Shown one piece after another: positions 9,578 to 18,076 of a stretch of 64,000 nucleotides of DNA. The position numbers and the translations under genes are program-made. Position 1 is the first letter of the stretch. Each line of letters opens with the position of its first letter. This DNA comes from an uncultured Collinsella sp. (GTDB lineage: Bacteria > Actinomycetota > Coriobacteriia > Coriobacteriales > Coriobacteriaceae). The DNA lies in NCBI GenBank assembly GCA_900541695.1, contig UQKL01000011.1, positions 16,896-80,895 on the forward strand. The letters run 5' to 3'. A model generated the notes under the pieces. That model was not told where the DNA came from, did not search any database, and was given only the letters and a program-made list of their open reading frames with translations.

Positions 9578-9676
9578 GCGGGCCGCATTTGTGACAAGGT
9601 GACGTGAAACGAAAGGGCGCCGACCTTCTGGTCGCGCCCTTGAAGTTGAACGTCAGATTGTCCAAATGCGGCCCGC
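9578..9676. repeat. 99-base fold-back element
   Basis: GCGGGCCGCATTTG (9578-9591) pairs perfectly with 9663-9676. Inside, GACAAGGTGACGT pairs with ACGTCAGATTGTC imperfectly, and a core AAGGGCGC...GCGCCCTT closes on a short loop. The whole stretch can fold into one hairpin. The rest of the gap 9332-9720 holds only the lysS terminator and no convincing gene. Confidence 0.75.
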
Positions 9677-9688
9677 GCAGCGTCGAGC

Positions 9689-9717
9689 CGTTACGCGGTT
9701 TGGTAAAACCGCGTAAC
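9689..9717 (-). terminator. Terminator-like hairpin of lysS
   Basis: GTTACGCGGTTT and AAACCGCGTAAC form a perfect 12-bp stem with a short loop, four bases beyond the lysS stop codon. There is no long T run. Confidence 0.6.
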
Positions 9718-9720
9718 TAG

Positions 9721-11685
9721 TTAGTACATCTTTGCGCCGGCGGGGATGGAAGCGTCGAGCTGAATCAGGTTGAGGCGCTCCTCGCCCTCCTCCTCGTGGA
9801 TGGCGCTGATCAGCATACCGCAGCTGGGAATACCCATCATCTTGCGCGGAGGCAGATTGGTGATGGCGAGCAAGGTCTTGCCGACCAGGTCCTCGGGCTC
9901 ATAGTAGCCATGGATGCCGGAGAGGATGGTGCGGTCGGTGCCGGTGCCGTCGTCGAGCGTAAAGTTCAGCAGCTTCTTGGACTTCCTGACGGCCTCGCAC
10001 GCCTTAACCTTCACGGCGCGGAAATCGCTCTTGGAGAAGGTATCGAAGTCGACGAACTCCTCGAACAGCGGCTCAACGGCGATCTTGGAGTAATCGAGCG
10101 TGGGCTTGAGCGGCTTGACGAACGGGCTTTCGGCGTTGCCGGCCTCTGCAGCCTTGGCGGCAGCGGCACCGGACTGGAAACCCTTCTCGGGCTTCATGTG
10201 CGGGAACAGCAGGACGTCGCGAATGGAGGCCTGGTTGGTGAGCAGCATGACCACGCGGTCGATACCGATGCCAATGCCGCCCGCGGGAGGCATACCGTAC
10301 TCGAGGGCGCGCACGTAGTCCTCGTCGTACTCCATGGCCTCGTCGTCGCCGCCGGCCTTCTCAGCCATCTGGGCAGCAAAGCGCTCGGCCTGGTCGACCG
10401 GGTCGTTGAGCTCGGAGAATGCGTTGGCGTACTCGTGGCCGGCGATGACCAGCTCAAAGCGGTGCGTCAGGCGCGGATCGTCCTCAAAACGCTTGGCAAG
10501 CGGGCTGACCTCGATGGGGTAATCGCATACGAAGGTCGGGTTGACGATGGTGTCCTCGCCCAGCTCATCGTAAATCTCGGCGATGATCTTGCCAGCAGTC
10601 CACTCGGGCTTAATCTCCAGGCCCTTCTCGCGTGCGGCGGCGGCAAGCTCCTCGACCGGCGTGTCGATGGTGACCTGCTTGCCGAGCACGTCCGAGACGA
10701 TGTCGGTCATGGGACGGCTTGCCCACTCACCGGAAAGATCGATGGTCTGACCCTGGTACTCAATGACCTCGGGGTTGCCGATGGCCTTGTTGGCAGCCTT
10801 GATGACACCCTGGGCGAGTGCCTTCATGCCCTCGAGATCGGAGAAGGCACGATAGGCCTCCATCGTGGTGAACTCGGGGTTGTGGGTGAGGTCCATACCC
10901 TCGTTGCGGAAGATGCGGCCGATCTCGAAGACGCGCTCAAAGCCACCGACGATGCAGCGCTTGAGGTGCAGCTCGGTAGCAATGCGCAGGTAGCACTCCT
11001 GATCGAGCGCGTTGAAGTGCGTGATGAACGGCTTGGCCGTAGCGCCGCCCTGAATGGTCTGCAGGATGGGGGTCTCGACCTCCATGTAGCCGTCAGATTC
11101 CATGAAGCGGCGGAAGGTGGAGAGAATCTGCGAGCGCTTGCGGAAGGTCTCGCGAACATCGTCGTTGGCAATCAGGTCGACATAGCGCTGACGATAGCGG
11201 GTCTCCTTGTCGGAGAGGCCGTGGAACTTCTCGGGCAGCGGGCGAACGGCCTTGGAGAGCAGCGTCGCGCTCTTGGGGGCAACGGAGAGCTGGCCGCGCT
11301 TGGTGCGAACAACCGCGCCGGTCACGCCCAGGATATCGCCAAGGTCGAGAGCCTTGAGCGTATTCCAAGCTGCCTCGTCCATGTCGTTGATGCGGCAGAA
11401 CAGCTGAATCTCGGCGGTAGCGTCGCGCACGACGATAAACATGATCTTGCCCTGACCGCGCTTGGCGACCACGCGGCCGCCGATCTTCACGACGTCCTCA
11501 GTATCCTCGCCATCGGCAAGATCGGCATATTTGGCCTCAATGTCGACGACATAGTCCTCGATCTCGGAGTGCTCGGGATAGGGGTTCTGGCCCACCTCGA
11601 ACAGGGCGGCGCGCTTTGCCAGACGCGTGGCGCGCTCGTCGTTGAGCGTCGAGGCCTGATCGGCGACGTTCTGGTTCTCTGCCAT
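9721..11685 (-). CDS. lysS: Lysyl-tRNA synthetase with C-terminal tRNA-binding domain
   Basis: This charges tRNA-Lys with lysine. Residues about 60-180 form the OB anticodon-binding fold. The class II catalytic core carries motif 2 (FRNEGMDLTHNPEFTTMEAY) and motif 3 (GIGIGIDRVVMLL). After about residue 545 comes an extra domain of roughly 105 residues (SDFRAVKVKACE, then GIPSCGMLISA) like the Trbp111/MetRS C-terminal tRNA-binding fold. Typical LysS has about 500 residues, so this is a fusion. The ATG follows GAGGAG. It lies downstream of greA. Confidence 0.95.
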   Translation of the reverse strand: MAENQNVADQASTLNDERATRLAKRAALFEVGQNPYPEHSEIEDYVVDIEAKYADLADGEDTEDVVKIGGRVVAKRGQGKIMFIVVRDATAEIQLFCRINDMDEAAWNTLKALDLGDILGVTGAVVRTKRGQLSVAPKSATLLSKAVRPLPEKFHGLSDKETRYRQRYVDLIANDDVRETFRKRSQILSTFRRFMESDGYMEVETPILQTIQGGATAKPFITHFNALDQECYLRIATELHLKRCIVGGFERVFEIGRIFRNEGMDLTHNPEFTTMEAYRAFSDLEGMKALAQGVIKAANKAIGNPEVIEYQGQTIDLSGEWASRPMTDIVSDVLGKQVTIDTPVEELAAAAREKGLEIKPEWTAGKIIAEIYDELGEDTIVNPTFVCDYPIEVSPLAKRFEDDPRLTHRFELVIAGHEYANAFSELNDPVDQAERFAAQMAEKAGGDDEAMEYDEDYVRALEYGMPPAGGIGIGIDRVVMLLTNQASIRDVLLFPHMKPEKGFQSGAAAAKAAEAGNAESPFVKPLKPTLDYSKIAVEPLFEEFVDFDTFSKSDFRAVKVKACEAVRKSKKLLNFTLDDGTGTDRTILSGIHGYYEPEDLVGKTLLAITNLPPRKMMGIPSCGMLISAIHEEEGEERLNLIQLDASIPAGAKMY

Positions 11686-11707
11686 AAGTTAGCTCCTCAA
11701 ACTAAAA

Positions 11708-11736
11708 CGCTCCCCAGGATTCGGTCCCAGGGAGCG
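11708..11736 (-). terminator. Hairpin between greA and lysS
   Basis: CGCTCCC pairs with GGGAGCG and is followed on the minus strand by TTTT. It could attenuate read-through from greA into lysS. Confidence 0.55.
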
Positions 11737-11764
11737 AAAACATACCTTTACGCGGGACCGTGGT

Positions 11765-12235
11765 CTAGCGTGCGATCTTGGCGATGGTGTAGACGCGAGT
11801 CTTGCCAGAAGGCGTAACGACCTCAACGGAGTCGCCCTCGCCGTGACCGATGATGGCGTGACCGACCGGAGACTCGTTGGAGATCTTGTGCTCGAGCGAG
11901 TTGGTCTCGGTGGTACCGACGAGCGTGACTTCCATGACCTCACCGTTGGGATCGATCAGAGAAACGGTGGAACCGATGGAGACGGTCAGATCGCCCGTGG
12001 TGGCAGCAACCTGAGCGTTGGCGAGGATGGCCTGAATCTCGGCAATGCGAGCAGCATTCTGGGCCTGCTTGTCCTTGGCGGCATCGTACTCGGAGTTCTC
12101 CGAAAGGTCGCCGAACGCGCGGGCTTCCTTGATGTCCTCGACGATCTCCTTGGCGTAATCGCCCTCACGCCAAGCGAGCTCCTCGACGAGCTTCTGGCGG
12201 CCCTCAGCGGTCAGTACGATCTGGCTTGCGTCCAT
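11765..12235 (-). CDS. greA: Transcription elongation factor GreA
   Basis: GreA enters the RNA polymerase secondary channel and rescues backtracked complexes. The product is 156 residues, the usual length. It has the N-terminal coiled coil with the acidic tip ARAFGDLSENSEYDAAKDKQ and a C-terminal FKBP-like fold ending SPVGHAIIGHGEGDSVEV. The ATG follows GGGGAGATATCC. It precedes lysS on the same strand, with a hairpin in between. Confidence 0.96.
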   Translation of the reverse strand: MDASQIVLTAEGRQKLVEELAWREGDYAKEIVEDIKEARAFGDLSENSEYDAAKDKQAQNAARIAEIQAILANAQVAATTGDLTVSIGSTVSLIDPNGEVMEVTLVGTTETNSLEHKISNESPVGHAIIGHGEGDSVEVVTPSGKTRVYTIAKIAR

Positions 12236-12341
12236 ACGGATATCTCCCCAACTATGATGTAACGATCAACTGTCAACAAAACGAAAAAGACCGGCTAGCC
12301 TGCGGGCAAGCCGGTCAGGTGCTCACCCCAAAGGGATGGGA

Positions 12342-12617
12342 CTACTCTGCGTCCGCGTCGCTGTCCTCTGCCTGCTTTTTCTTGGCAGCAGCGAGCTTGG
12401 CCTCGAGCTCTGCGATCTCCTTGTCCTCCTTGGACTCCTCGACCACAACGTCCTCGGCCTGCTTGGTTTCGCCCTTATCGTCGCCCTCCATACCCTCGCG
12501 GATATTCTTGACGGTAGAGCCGAGAGACTTGCCGAGCTTCGGCAGGTTCTTAGGCCCGAAGATGATCAAGACAACGATGAGAATAATGATGAGCTCAGGA
12601 GCCCTCAGTCCAAACAT
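12342..12617 (-). CDS. tatA: Sec-independent translocase protein TatA
   Basis: The 91-residue protein has a short N-terminal membrane helix (LIIILIVVLIIF), the FGPKNLPKLGKSLG hinge and amphipathic helix typical of TatA/E, and an acidic, lysine-rich tail. It forms the pore of the twin-arginine export system. The start at 12615-12617 follows GGAGG; longer readings run through the neighbouring tRNA. No tatC is beside it. Confidence 0.92.
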   Translation of the reverse strand: MFGLRAPELIIILIVVLIIFGPKNLPKLGKSLGSTVKNIREGMEGDDKGETKQAEDVVVEESKEDKEIAELEAKLAAAKKKQAEDSDADAE

Positions 12618-12690
12618 GTAGACCTCCACAATACAGCGAGACAAGCTCGAATGAGTATACCGCGGGTGCCGCGGTATCACAACAATAGCT

Positions 12691-12719
12691 AAAAAAAGGG
12701 ACCGCAAGAAGCGGTCCCT
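12691..12719 (-). terminator. Terminator after tRNA-Pro
   Basis: AGGGACCGC and GCGGTCCCT form the stem, followed on the minus strand by seven T. It ends the tRNA transcript 11 bases after its CCA. Confidence 0.9.
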
Positions 12720-12729
12720 CCTCATGCTC

Positions 12730-12806
12730 TGGTCGGGTTGACTGGATTTGAACCAGCGACCCCTGCGTCCCGAACGCAGTGCTCTACCAAACTGAGCCAC
12801 AACCCG
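12730..12806 (-). tRNA. tRNA-Pro (anticodon CGG)
   Basis: The acceptor stem CGGGTTG pairs with CAACCCG. The anticodon arm CTGCG-TTCGGGA-CGCAG gives anticodon CGG, and the T arm is CTGG-TTCAAAT-CCAG. CCA is encoded. A strong terminator follows. Confidence 0.95.
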
Positions 12807-12855
12807 TTAGCTCGACTATAGTAACAAAGATTTTCGCCGCGTGCTAGAGAAATTT

Positions 12856-13752
12856 TTATTTCTTTGGCGCGTCGATTTGAACCGTGTTGGGAATAAGCTC
12901 AGTCGTGCAGGCCCACCAGCCATTTTGCTGGGCAGCTCCCGCAAGATGGGCTGCTGCAGCGACGGTATCACAAATGGCAAACGAGCAGGCACCCGAACCG
13001 CACACGTCCACGGCAACGGTTCCCTCCTGTGCGCGCAGCCAGTCGAGAACCGCCTGGATCCGCGGCTCCATCTGCGCGGATATGACGCCCAGATTGTTAT
13101 GAACGAGCGCATATGCCGCCTCGGCATCGCCGGCGCGTAAGACAGAAGCAATCGCATCGGGTTTTTCCGCGGGCACCGGGCTCTCATCAAATCGTCGATA
13201 CGCTTCAACCGTTGAAACGCTCGTCTCGTGCGGTTTGACCAATACGACAGGTGTCGCCGGAAGCACAGGATACTCAGTGGCCAGCACATCTCCCCCGCCG
13301 ACGTAGAGTGCGGGACTCGTGTGCAAAAAGAACGGCACGTCGGCGCCGATACCGCGAGCGATGTCATCGAGCGCGGGGTCGGCACGGTCGATACCCCACA
13401 GCTCGGCCAAGGCAACGATGACCGCAGCGGCATCCGTCGAGGGGCCTCCCAGGCCGGCGCACAGCGGGATACGCTTTTCGATCGTCACGCACACGTTGGC
13501 ATCGCGACCGTAACGCTCGGCCATAGCGATTGCCGCCCGATAGGCCGTATTTTTTTGCATGGGAAAATCGGATGCCGGAACCGTCTGGACGGTCAACGCC
13601 TGCGCCGGCGTGACCGTCACGGCATCGGCTAGACCGACGGCTGCCATCAGGGAATCGACCCTGTGATAGCCGCGGGCGTCGCGCTCGGTATGAACCCCCA
13701 GATAGAGGTTAATCTTTGCCGGCGCGGTAAGGATGAGGGACCGATCGGTCAC
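12856..13752 (-). CDS. ispE: 4-diphosphocytidyl-2-C-methyl-D-erythritol kinase
   Basis: IspE phosphorylates CDP-methylerythritol in the non-mevalonate isoprenoid pathway. The 298 residues show the N-terminal APAKINLYLGV motif and the GHMP-kinase ATP loop CAGLGGPSTDAAA near residue 95. A C-terminal GSGACSFA glycine motif is also present. It starts two bases after the stop of the Veg homologue, so the two are probably co-transcribed. Confidence 0.94.
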   Translation of the reverse strand: MTDRSLILTAPAKINLYLGVHTERDARGYHRVDSLMAAVGLADAVTVTPAQALTVQTVPASDFPMQKNTAYRAAIAMAERYGRDANVCVTIEKRIPLCAGLGGPSTDAAAVIVALAELWGIDRADPALDDIARGIGADVPFFLHTSPALYVGGGDVLATEYPVLPATPVVLVKPHETSVSTVEAYRRFDESPVPAEKPDAIASVLRAGDAEAAYALVHNNLGVISAQMEPRIQAVLDWLRAQEGTVAVDVCGSGACSFAICDTVAAAAHLAGAAQQNGWWACTTELIPNTVQIDAPKK

Positions 13753-13754
13753 CG

Positions 13755-14051
13755 TTAGTGCTCCTCGAGCTGGTTGCCGAGCGGGGTAAAGATATGTTCG
13801 CCGCTCTCGGGGTCGAACAGTTCGACCTGGCCGGTAAGGACATCGATGTACTGGTAGGACTGACGCGATTTGCGGCCGCGACGCTCGTCAACCTCAACGA
13901 TAAAGACAGCGGGGTGGACGCTCTTGATGGTGCCCATGCGCTCGATGACGCGGGTACGGCCCATGTTGGCCTTAACCTTGACGCGATCGCCCACCATATC
14001 GGTCAGCTTCTCGTGGATGTCGTCGACGTGATTGACTTCCATCTCTTCCAT
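13755..14051 (-). CDS. veg: Veg family protein
   Basis: The 98-residue protein matches Bacillus Veg in layout: an initial DIHEKLTDMVG helix, then KANMGRTRVIERMGTIKSVHP and SYQYIDVLTGQVEL. In Bacillus, Veg promotes biofilm formation; the biochemical role is unsettled. The start at 14049-14051 (MEEMEVNHV) is preceded by GGAGG. In Bacillus veg also lies just upstream of ispE, which supports the call. Confidence 0.85.
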   Translation of the reverse strand: MEEMEVNHVDDIHEKLTDMVGDRVKVKANMGRTRVIERMGTIKSVHPAVFIVEVDERRGRKSRQSYQYIDVLTGQVELFDPESGEHIFTPLGNQLEEH

Positions 14052-14144
14052 GAATAGGGCCTCCAGAGGGTGCAATTCAAAAAGGGGATAATACCCCTAA
14101 GATAGACAAAACTCTAATACTATAGCACCCTGTTGCAGCCATAC

Positions 14145-14181
14145 GCAAGCAGCTAAAAAAGCCCGGTCCCAAATTGACTAC
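14145..14181 (-). repeat. Dispersed intergenic repeat, copy 2 (GTAGTCAATTTGGGAC family)
   Basis: On the minus strand it reads GTAGTCAATTTGGGAC, then CGGGCTTTTTTAGCTGC, and begins immediately after the TAA of dtd. Confidence 0.75.
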
Positions 14182-14628
14182 TTACAGACTATCGGTGTCG
14201 AGGACGATGGTGAACGGACCGTCGTTGACCAGGTCGACCTTCATATCGGCGCCAAAGATACCGTGCGCCACATGCTCAACGTCCTGAGCGACGAGTGTCA
14301 GAAAGTACTCGTAAAGTTCGTTAGCGACATCGGGCGCGCCGGCGTCCGTAAACGACGGACGGCGGCCGTGGCGGCAGTCGGCAAACAGCGTGAACTGCGA
14401 CACCACGAGCACCTCGCCGTCGACATCCGCCAGCGCCAAGTTGGTCTTGCCGTTCTCATCCTCGTTGATACGCAGCCCGCGGAGCTTGCCCCACAGCTTG
14501 TCGGCTTCGGCGCGTGTGTCGCCGTGGCCCACGCCCAGCAGCACCAGGTAGCCGCGTCCAATACGGCCCACGCACTCGCCGTCGACTGTCACGCCGGCGT
14601 TGAGCACGCGCTGTACCACCGCACGCAC
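14182..14628 (-). CDS. dtd: D-aminoacyl-tRNA deacylase
   Basis: Dtd removes D-amino acids mischarged onto tRNA. The 148 residues contain [17 protein letters not shown] and the C-terminal VNDGPFTI, the two cross-subunit motifs of the active site; the second is usually NxGPVT. The start is GTG at 14626-14628, with GAGGAG six bases upstream. This places the ribosome binding site inside the last codons of rdgB, so translation is probably coupled. Confidence 0.93.
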   Translation of the reverse strand: MRAVVQRVLNAGVTVDGECVGRIGRGYLVLLGVGHGDTRAEADKLWGKLRGLRINEDENGKTNLALADVDGEVLVVSQFTLFADCRHGRRPSFTDAGAPDVANELYEYFLTLVAQDVEHVAHGIFGADMKVDLVNDGPFTIVLDTDSL

Positions 14629-14631
14629 GGC

Positions 14632-15273
14632 CTACTCCTCGCCCGTCAGCTTAGCGGACAGATGCTCGAGCGCATGGAAACGATGGCTGATGGCGTTCTT
14701 CTCGTCCGTCGTGAGCTCGGCCATGGTCTTGCCCGGCGTATCGACCGGCAGGAACAGCGGGTCGTAGCCAAAGCCGTGATCGCCGCGGCCCTCGTGCGCG
14801 ATAACGCCCTCGCAGGCGCCCTCGCCATAGGTGACCAGGCCGTCCGTATCGATAAGCGCGACGACGCTCATAAAGCGCGCGGTACGATCCTCGTCTGCCA
14901 CGCCTTCCAGGTTAACGAGAAGCTTGGCGTTGTTGGCGGCATCGTCGCCATGCACGCCCGCATAGCGCGCGCTATACACGCCCGGCTCGCCGTCCAGCGC
15001 GTCGACGACCAAGCCAGAATCGTCGGCGATGGCCATAAGGCCCGTCTCCTCAACGGCAGCCTGCGCCTTGATGATGGCGTTCTCCAAAAACGTCGTGCCG
15101 TTTTCCTCGGGGTCCTCAAAATCGCCCAGCTGACCGAGCGCCACAAAGCGCACCTCGGGCATGACCTTGCCCAAAATGGCCTCGATCTCGGTGAGCTTAT
15201 GGGCGTTGCCGGTTGCCACGACGATGGTCGCCGCCGGGTCGAGAGTGTCGATGTCAATCTTCTCAAGTGCCAT
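14632..15273 (-). CDS. rdgB: XTP/dITP diphosphatase (RdgB/HAM1)
   Basis: This house-cleaning enzyme hydrolyses XTP, dITP and ITP to monophosphates. The 213 residues include the N-terminal ATGNAHKLTEIEAIL, then DDSGLVVDALDGEPGVYSAR, GFGYDPLF and the terminal ISHR motif. It lies in a run with rph upstream and dtd downstream, the usual rph-rdgB order. The ATG follows AGGAGG. Confidence 0.95.
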   Translation of the reverse strand: MALEKIDIDTLDPAATIVVATGNAHKLTEIEAILGKVMPEVRFVALGQLGDFEDPEENGTTFLENAIIKAQAAVEETGLMAIADDSGLVVDALDGEPGVYSARYAGVHGDDAANNAKLLVNLEGVADEDRTARFMSVVALIDTDGLVTYGEGACEGVIAHEGRGDHGFGYDPLFLPVDTPGKTMAELTTDEKNAISHRFHALEHLSAKLTGEE

Positions 15274-15384
15274 AGCTGGCCTCCTTTGTCTCTATAGCAA
15301 TGCCGAGTTGAGGACGACGAGGACTTCGGCCTCTCTCCCGTCTCAATCAACGGCAGTCTTATACTTCGACGTTTTCCCAGATAA

Positions 15385-15421
15385 AACCTGCCAAAATAAA
15401 CCTGTCCCTTTTTGGCAGGTT
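15385..15421 (-). repeat. Stop-codon hairpin repeat, AACCTGCCAAAA family, copy 1
   Basis: AACCTGCCAAAA (15385-15396) pairs with the complementary strand at 15409-15421. On the minus strand the loop reads AGGGACAGGTTTA. The right arm contains part of the rph stop codon. A near-identical copy, with shared flank GACGTTTTC, is at 42370-42406. Confidence 0.8.
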
Positions 15422-16145
15422 AGGCGAGGGCTTGGCGCTGAAGCTCGATGAGCTCGGCGATACCCTTGTCACCCAGGTCGAGTAGGGCGTTGAGACGCTT
15501 GCGATCGAAGGGCGCCTGCTCGCCGGTACCCTGGAGTTCGATCATCTCACCGGAATCGGTGGCGACGAAGTTCATGTCGACCTCGGCGTGGCTGTCCTCG
15601 GAATAATCCAAGTCGAGCAGGGTGTTGCCGTCGACGACGCCCATGGAAATGGCGGCAACCTGGCCCGTGAGCGGGATGCGCTCGAGTTTTCCCGCCTCGA
15701 CCCACATGGCAAGGGCGTCGTGCAGCGCCAACCAGGCACCGGTAATGCTCGCCGTACGCGTGCCGCCATCGGCCTGGATCACATCGCAGTCGACGGTAAC
15801 GGTGTACTCGCCGAGCGCCTTCATGTTGACGACGGTACGCAGGCTGCGGCCGATAAGCCGCTCGATCTCCATGGAGCGGCCCTTGCGGTTGGCATGCTCG
15901 CGCTTGCAGCGTTTACCGGTCGAGGCCGGCAGCATCGCATATTCCGCCGTTACCCAGCCGGCCTTGGCGCCCTTGCGCCAACCCGGCACACCCTCCTCGA
16001 TGGTGGCGGCGCACAGTACGCGCGTGTCGCCGAACTCCGCCAGGCACGAGCCGTGGGCGTACTTCATGACGCCGCGGGTGAGCTTAACGGGGCGCAGCTC
16101 GTTTGCGGCGCGGCCGTTGGCGCGGTTGACCTGCATGTATTCCAT
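15420..16145 (-). CDS. rph: Ribonuclease PH
   Basis: RNase PH is a phosphorolytic 3' exonuclease that trims tRNA ends. The 241 residues are full length and show GVPGWRKGAKAGWVTAEY, RKGRSMEIERLIGRSLR and DCDVIQADGGTRTASITG, all typical. The TAA stop is formed by the start of a dispersed hairpin repeat. The ATG at 16143-16145 follows AAAGGATAG; a second ATG three codons later is an alternative. Confidence 0.95.
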   Translation of the reverse strand: MEYMQVNRANGRAANELRPVKLTRGVMKYAHGSCLAEFGDTRVLCAATIEEGVPGWRKGAKAGWVTAEYAMLPASTGKRCKREHANRKGRSMEIERLIGRSLRTVVNMKALGEYTVTVDCDVIQADGGTRTASITGAWLALHDALAMWVEAGKLERIPLTGQVAAISMGVVDGNTLLDLDYSEDSHAEVDMNFVATDSGEMIELQGTGEQAPFDRKRLNALLDLGDKGIAELIELQRQALA

Positions 16146-16198
16146 GGAACTATCCTTTCGGCAAAAGATGTGGCGAAGCCTCCGGCGACATTGCGAGC

Positions 16199-17083
16199 CT
16201 AACCGAGTTCGTCGATATCGACATGCTCAATGCTTTTAAGCGGCTGGCCAAAGATAAAGCTACCCGCCACCGCAAACTCGGCAATGTTGTCAGACGTGGT
16301 GGCAAAGCGATGCTGTGGCTCGGCGGTATCGCCCGCCAGCTGCTCACGGCGCGTGAGGATATCGGTCAGCTCGCGGGTGGTCTCCTCGGCGGAGCTCACC
16401 ACGCGCACCCCGGGTCCCAGCGCATGGCGGATGGGACCCACCAGCAGCGGGAAGTGCGTACAGCCGAGCACCACGGTATCGATGCCGCGATCGTGCAGCG
16501 GCTCGACTGTGGCGCCGACCAGCGCGCGAACGGCTGGCGTATCAAAAATATCCTCGTTCTCGAGCCACTGCTCCTGCAGGTGCGCGCCCGAGGCGAGCTC
16601 GTGCTCGACGACCTCGACAAAGCTCGAGGCCGGACAGCCATACACATCGACACCAGCATCCAAATCCTGGATGGCGCGCGTGTAGGCGCCCGAGCGAATG
16701 GTGAGGTTGGTGGCGAGCACGCCCACGCGGCGCGTACGCGTGCTGTTGATGGCGGCGCGTGCGCCCGGGGCGATCACGCCGATCACGGGAACGTCGAGCA
16801 CTTGCTGAGCCAGACGCAAGGCCGCGGCGGTCGCCGTGTTGCAGGCGATGACCATGATCTTAACGTCGTGCCTCGATAGCCAGCGGCCCGCCTGCAGCGC
16901 AAACGAGCGAACCTCGTCCTCGGTGCGGGTGCCATAAGGGCAGCGTTTAGTGTCACCGAAATAGTAGACGGACTCGTGCGGAAGCGCCGTTGCGATCGCG
17001 CGCGCGACCGTTAAGCCGCCCAGGCCCGAGTCGAACACGCCGATCGGACGCGTGTCCCCGGCCAGATTATCGATATCGGACAT
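16199..17083 (-). CDS. murI: Glutamate racemase
   Basis: MurI makes D-glutamate for peptidoglycan. Both catalytic cysteines are present, in ACNTATAAAL and LGCTHFPLL, and the N-terminus has PIGVFDSGLGGLTV. The chosen start, ATG at 17081-17083 (MSDIDN), gives 294 residues. The GAGG before it is close, and a GTG at 17119 adding 12 residues cannot be excluded. It lies between rph and the HAD gene. Confidence 0.92.
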   Translation of the reverse strand: MSDIDNLAGDTRPIGVFDSGLGGLTVARAIATALPHESVYYFGDTKRCPYGTRTEDEVRSFALQAGRWLSRHDVKIMVIACNTATAAALRLAQQVLDVPVIGVIAPGARAAINSTRTRRVGVLATNLTIRSGAYTRAIQDLDAGVDVYGCPASSFVEVVEHELASGAHLQEQWLENEDIFDTPAVRALVGATVEPLHDRGIDTVVLGCTHFPLLVGPIRHALGPGVRVVSSAEETTRELTDILTRREQLAGDTAEPQHRFATTSDNIAEFAVAGSFIFGQPLKSIEHVDIDELG

Positions 17084-17134
17084 TACCTCACCAGATTCTC
17101 TCTCGAAAAATGCGACCACTCGTGATGCGTCGCG

Positions 17135-18046
17135 CTACGAACGGGCTGCGACCAGCAGCTCGGCCGTTGCCACCCAACCGTCGACAATCTTGCCGCGCGT
17201 AATATAGGCATTGTCGCAGGCGTCCAAGAACTCCGGGGCACCGGCGCTCGTCAGACCGTTCTCGACCAGGCAGAACATGCCAACATGGTCGGCCATGTAG
17301 AAGTCGGACTCGGAGTCGCCGAGCGCAAGCGTCTCCTCGAGCTCGATCCCCAGGTGCTCGCAGAAGCGCGCAATGGCAACGCCTTTGTTGAGACCCGCCG
17401 GATTGATGTTGAAGGCGCGGCCGTCCTCGACGCGATTAAGCTCGAGCGTCGTCGGCTTGGACAGGTGAGTCAGATGGCCGTTGCAAGCCCAGACCAGACC
17501 GCAGCCGGCCTCGTCCAGGATGGCCTGGACCTCATCGTCGGGCACATCGCCGCGCATGCCGACGGTGACCTCACGGTACTTGTAGCCGGTCGACATGTCG
17601 TTGTGGTATTCGATCTTGTGCGGCCAGCGGGCAAGGATCTTCTCGCACACACCGGTCTGCTCGATCATCTGGTGCGGCGTGAGACCGCAGGCGGGGTCGT
17701 AGGGCATGTCGCCCGTCAGGTACTCCCAGTCGTTGGCCTTGAGGTCGTACATGACCAGGCCGCCCATCTCGCCGATGTAGGAGTTGAGGCCGAGCACGCG
17801 GGCGTCCTCATGGATCATGGTGCGATTGCGACCCGAGGTGGGGACCACCTGGATGCCGGCACGGGCGAGCGCGACAACCGCCTCGACGAGCTTGGTCGAG
17901 GGATTGCCGTCGTTATCGCGCAGTACACACGAGCCGGGGGCGAGCATCGTGGCGTCCAGATCGGTAAAGACATACTTGACCTTGGCAAGACGCTCGCGCA
18001 CCTCGCCCGAAAGCTCGGCAACGGTCGGCAGGATGTTGTGGGACAT
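17135..18046 (-). CDS. HAD-superfamily hydrolase (Cof type)
   Basis: The 303-residue protein has HAD motif I as FTDLDATML, motif II in PTSGRNRT, and motif IV as LALGDSESDFYM. A large cap of the Cof (IIB) kind lies in between. Such enzymes dephosphorylate sugar phosphates or nucleotides; the substrate is not evident. Motif I has Ala in place of the common Gly. The ATG at 18044-18046 follows CGGAG; a GTG two codons upstream is less likely. Confidence 0.8.
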   Translation of the reverse strand: MSHNILPTVAELSGEVRERLAKVKYVFTDLDATMLAPGSCVLRDNDGNPSTKLVEAVVALARAGIQVVPTSGRNRTMIHEDARVLGLNSYIGEMGGLVMYDLKANDWEYLTGDMPYDPACGLTPHQMIEQTGVCEKILARWPHKIEYHNDMSTGYKYREVTVGMRGDVPDDEVQAILDEAGCGLVWACNGHLTHLSKPTTLELNRVEDGRAFNINPAGLNKGVAIARFCEHLGIELEETLALGDSESDFYMADHVGMFCLVENGLTSAGAPEFLDACDNAYITRGKIVDGWVATAELLVAARS

Positions 18047-18076
18047 GGTCACTCCGTTTACATAGAAGGGGCTGGT

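Noticed and set aside
9465..9665. 66-codon open frame across the lysS downstream fold-back
   Set aside because: It crosses the long palindrome and has no ribosome binding site or recognisable product.
9796..11817. Open frame of 673 codons antisense to lysS
   Set aside because: Same shadow pattern; lysS on the other strand is unmistakable.
15161..15451. Small open frame whose end (CQNKPVPFWQV) recurs at 42263-42571
   Set aside because: The shared peptide is only the translation of the AACCTGCCAAAA hairpin repeat, not a gene family.
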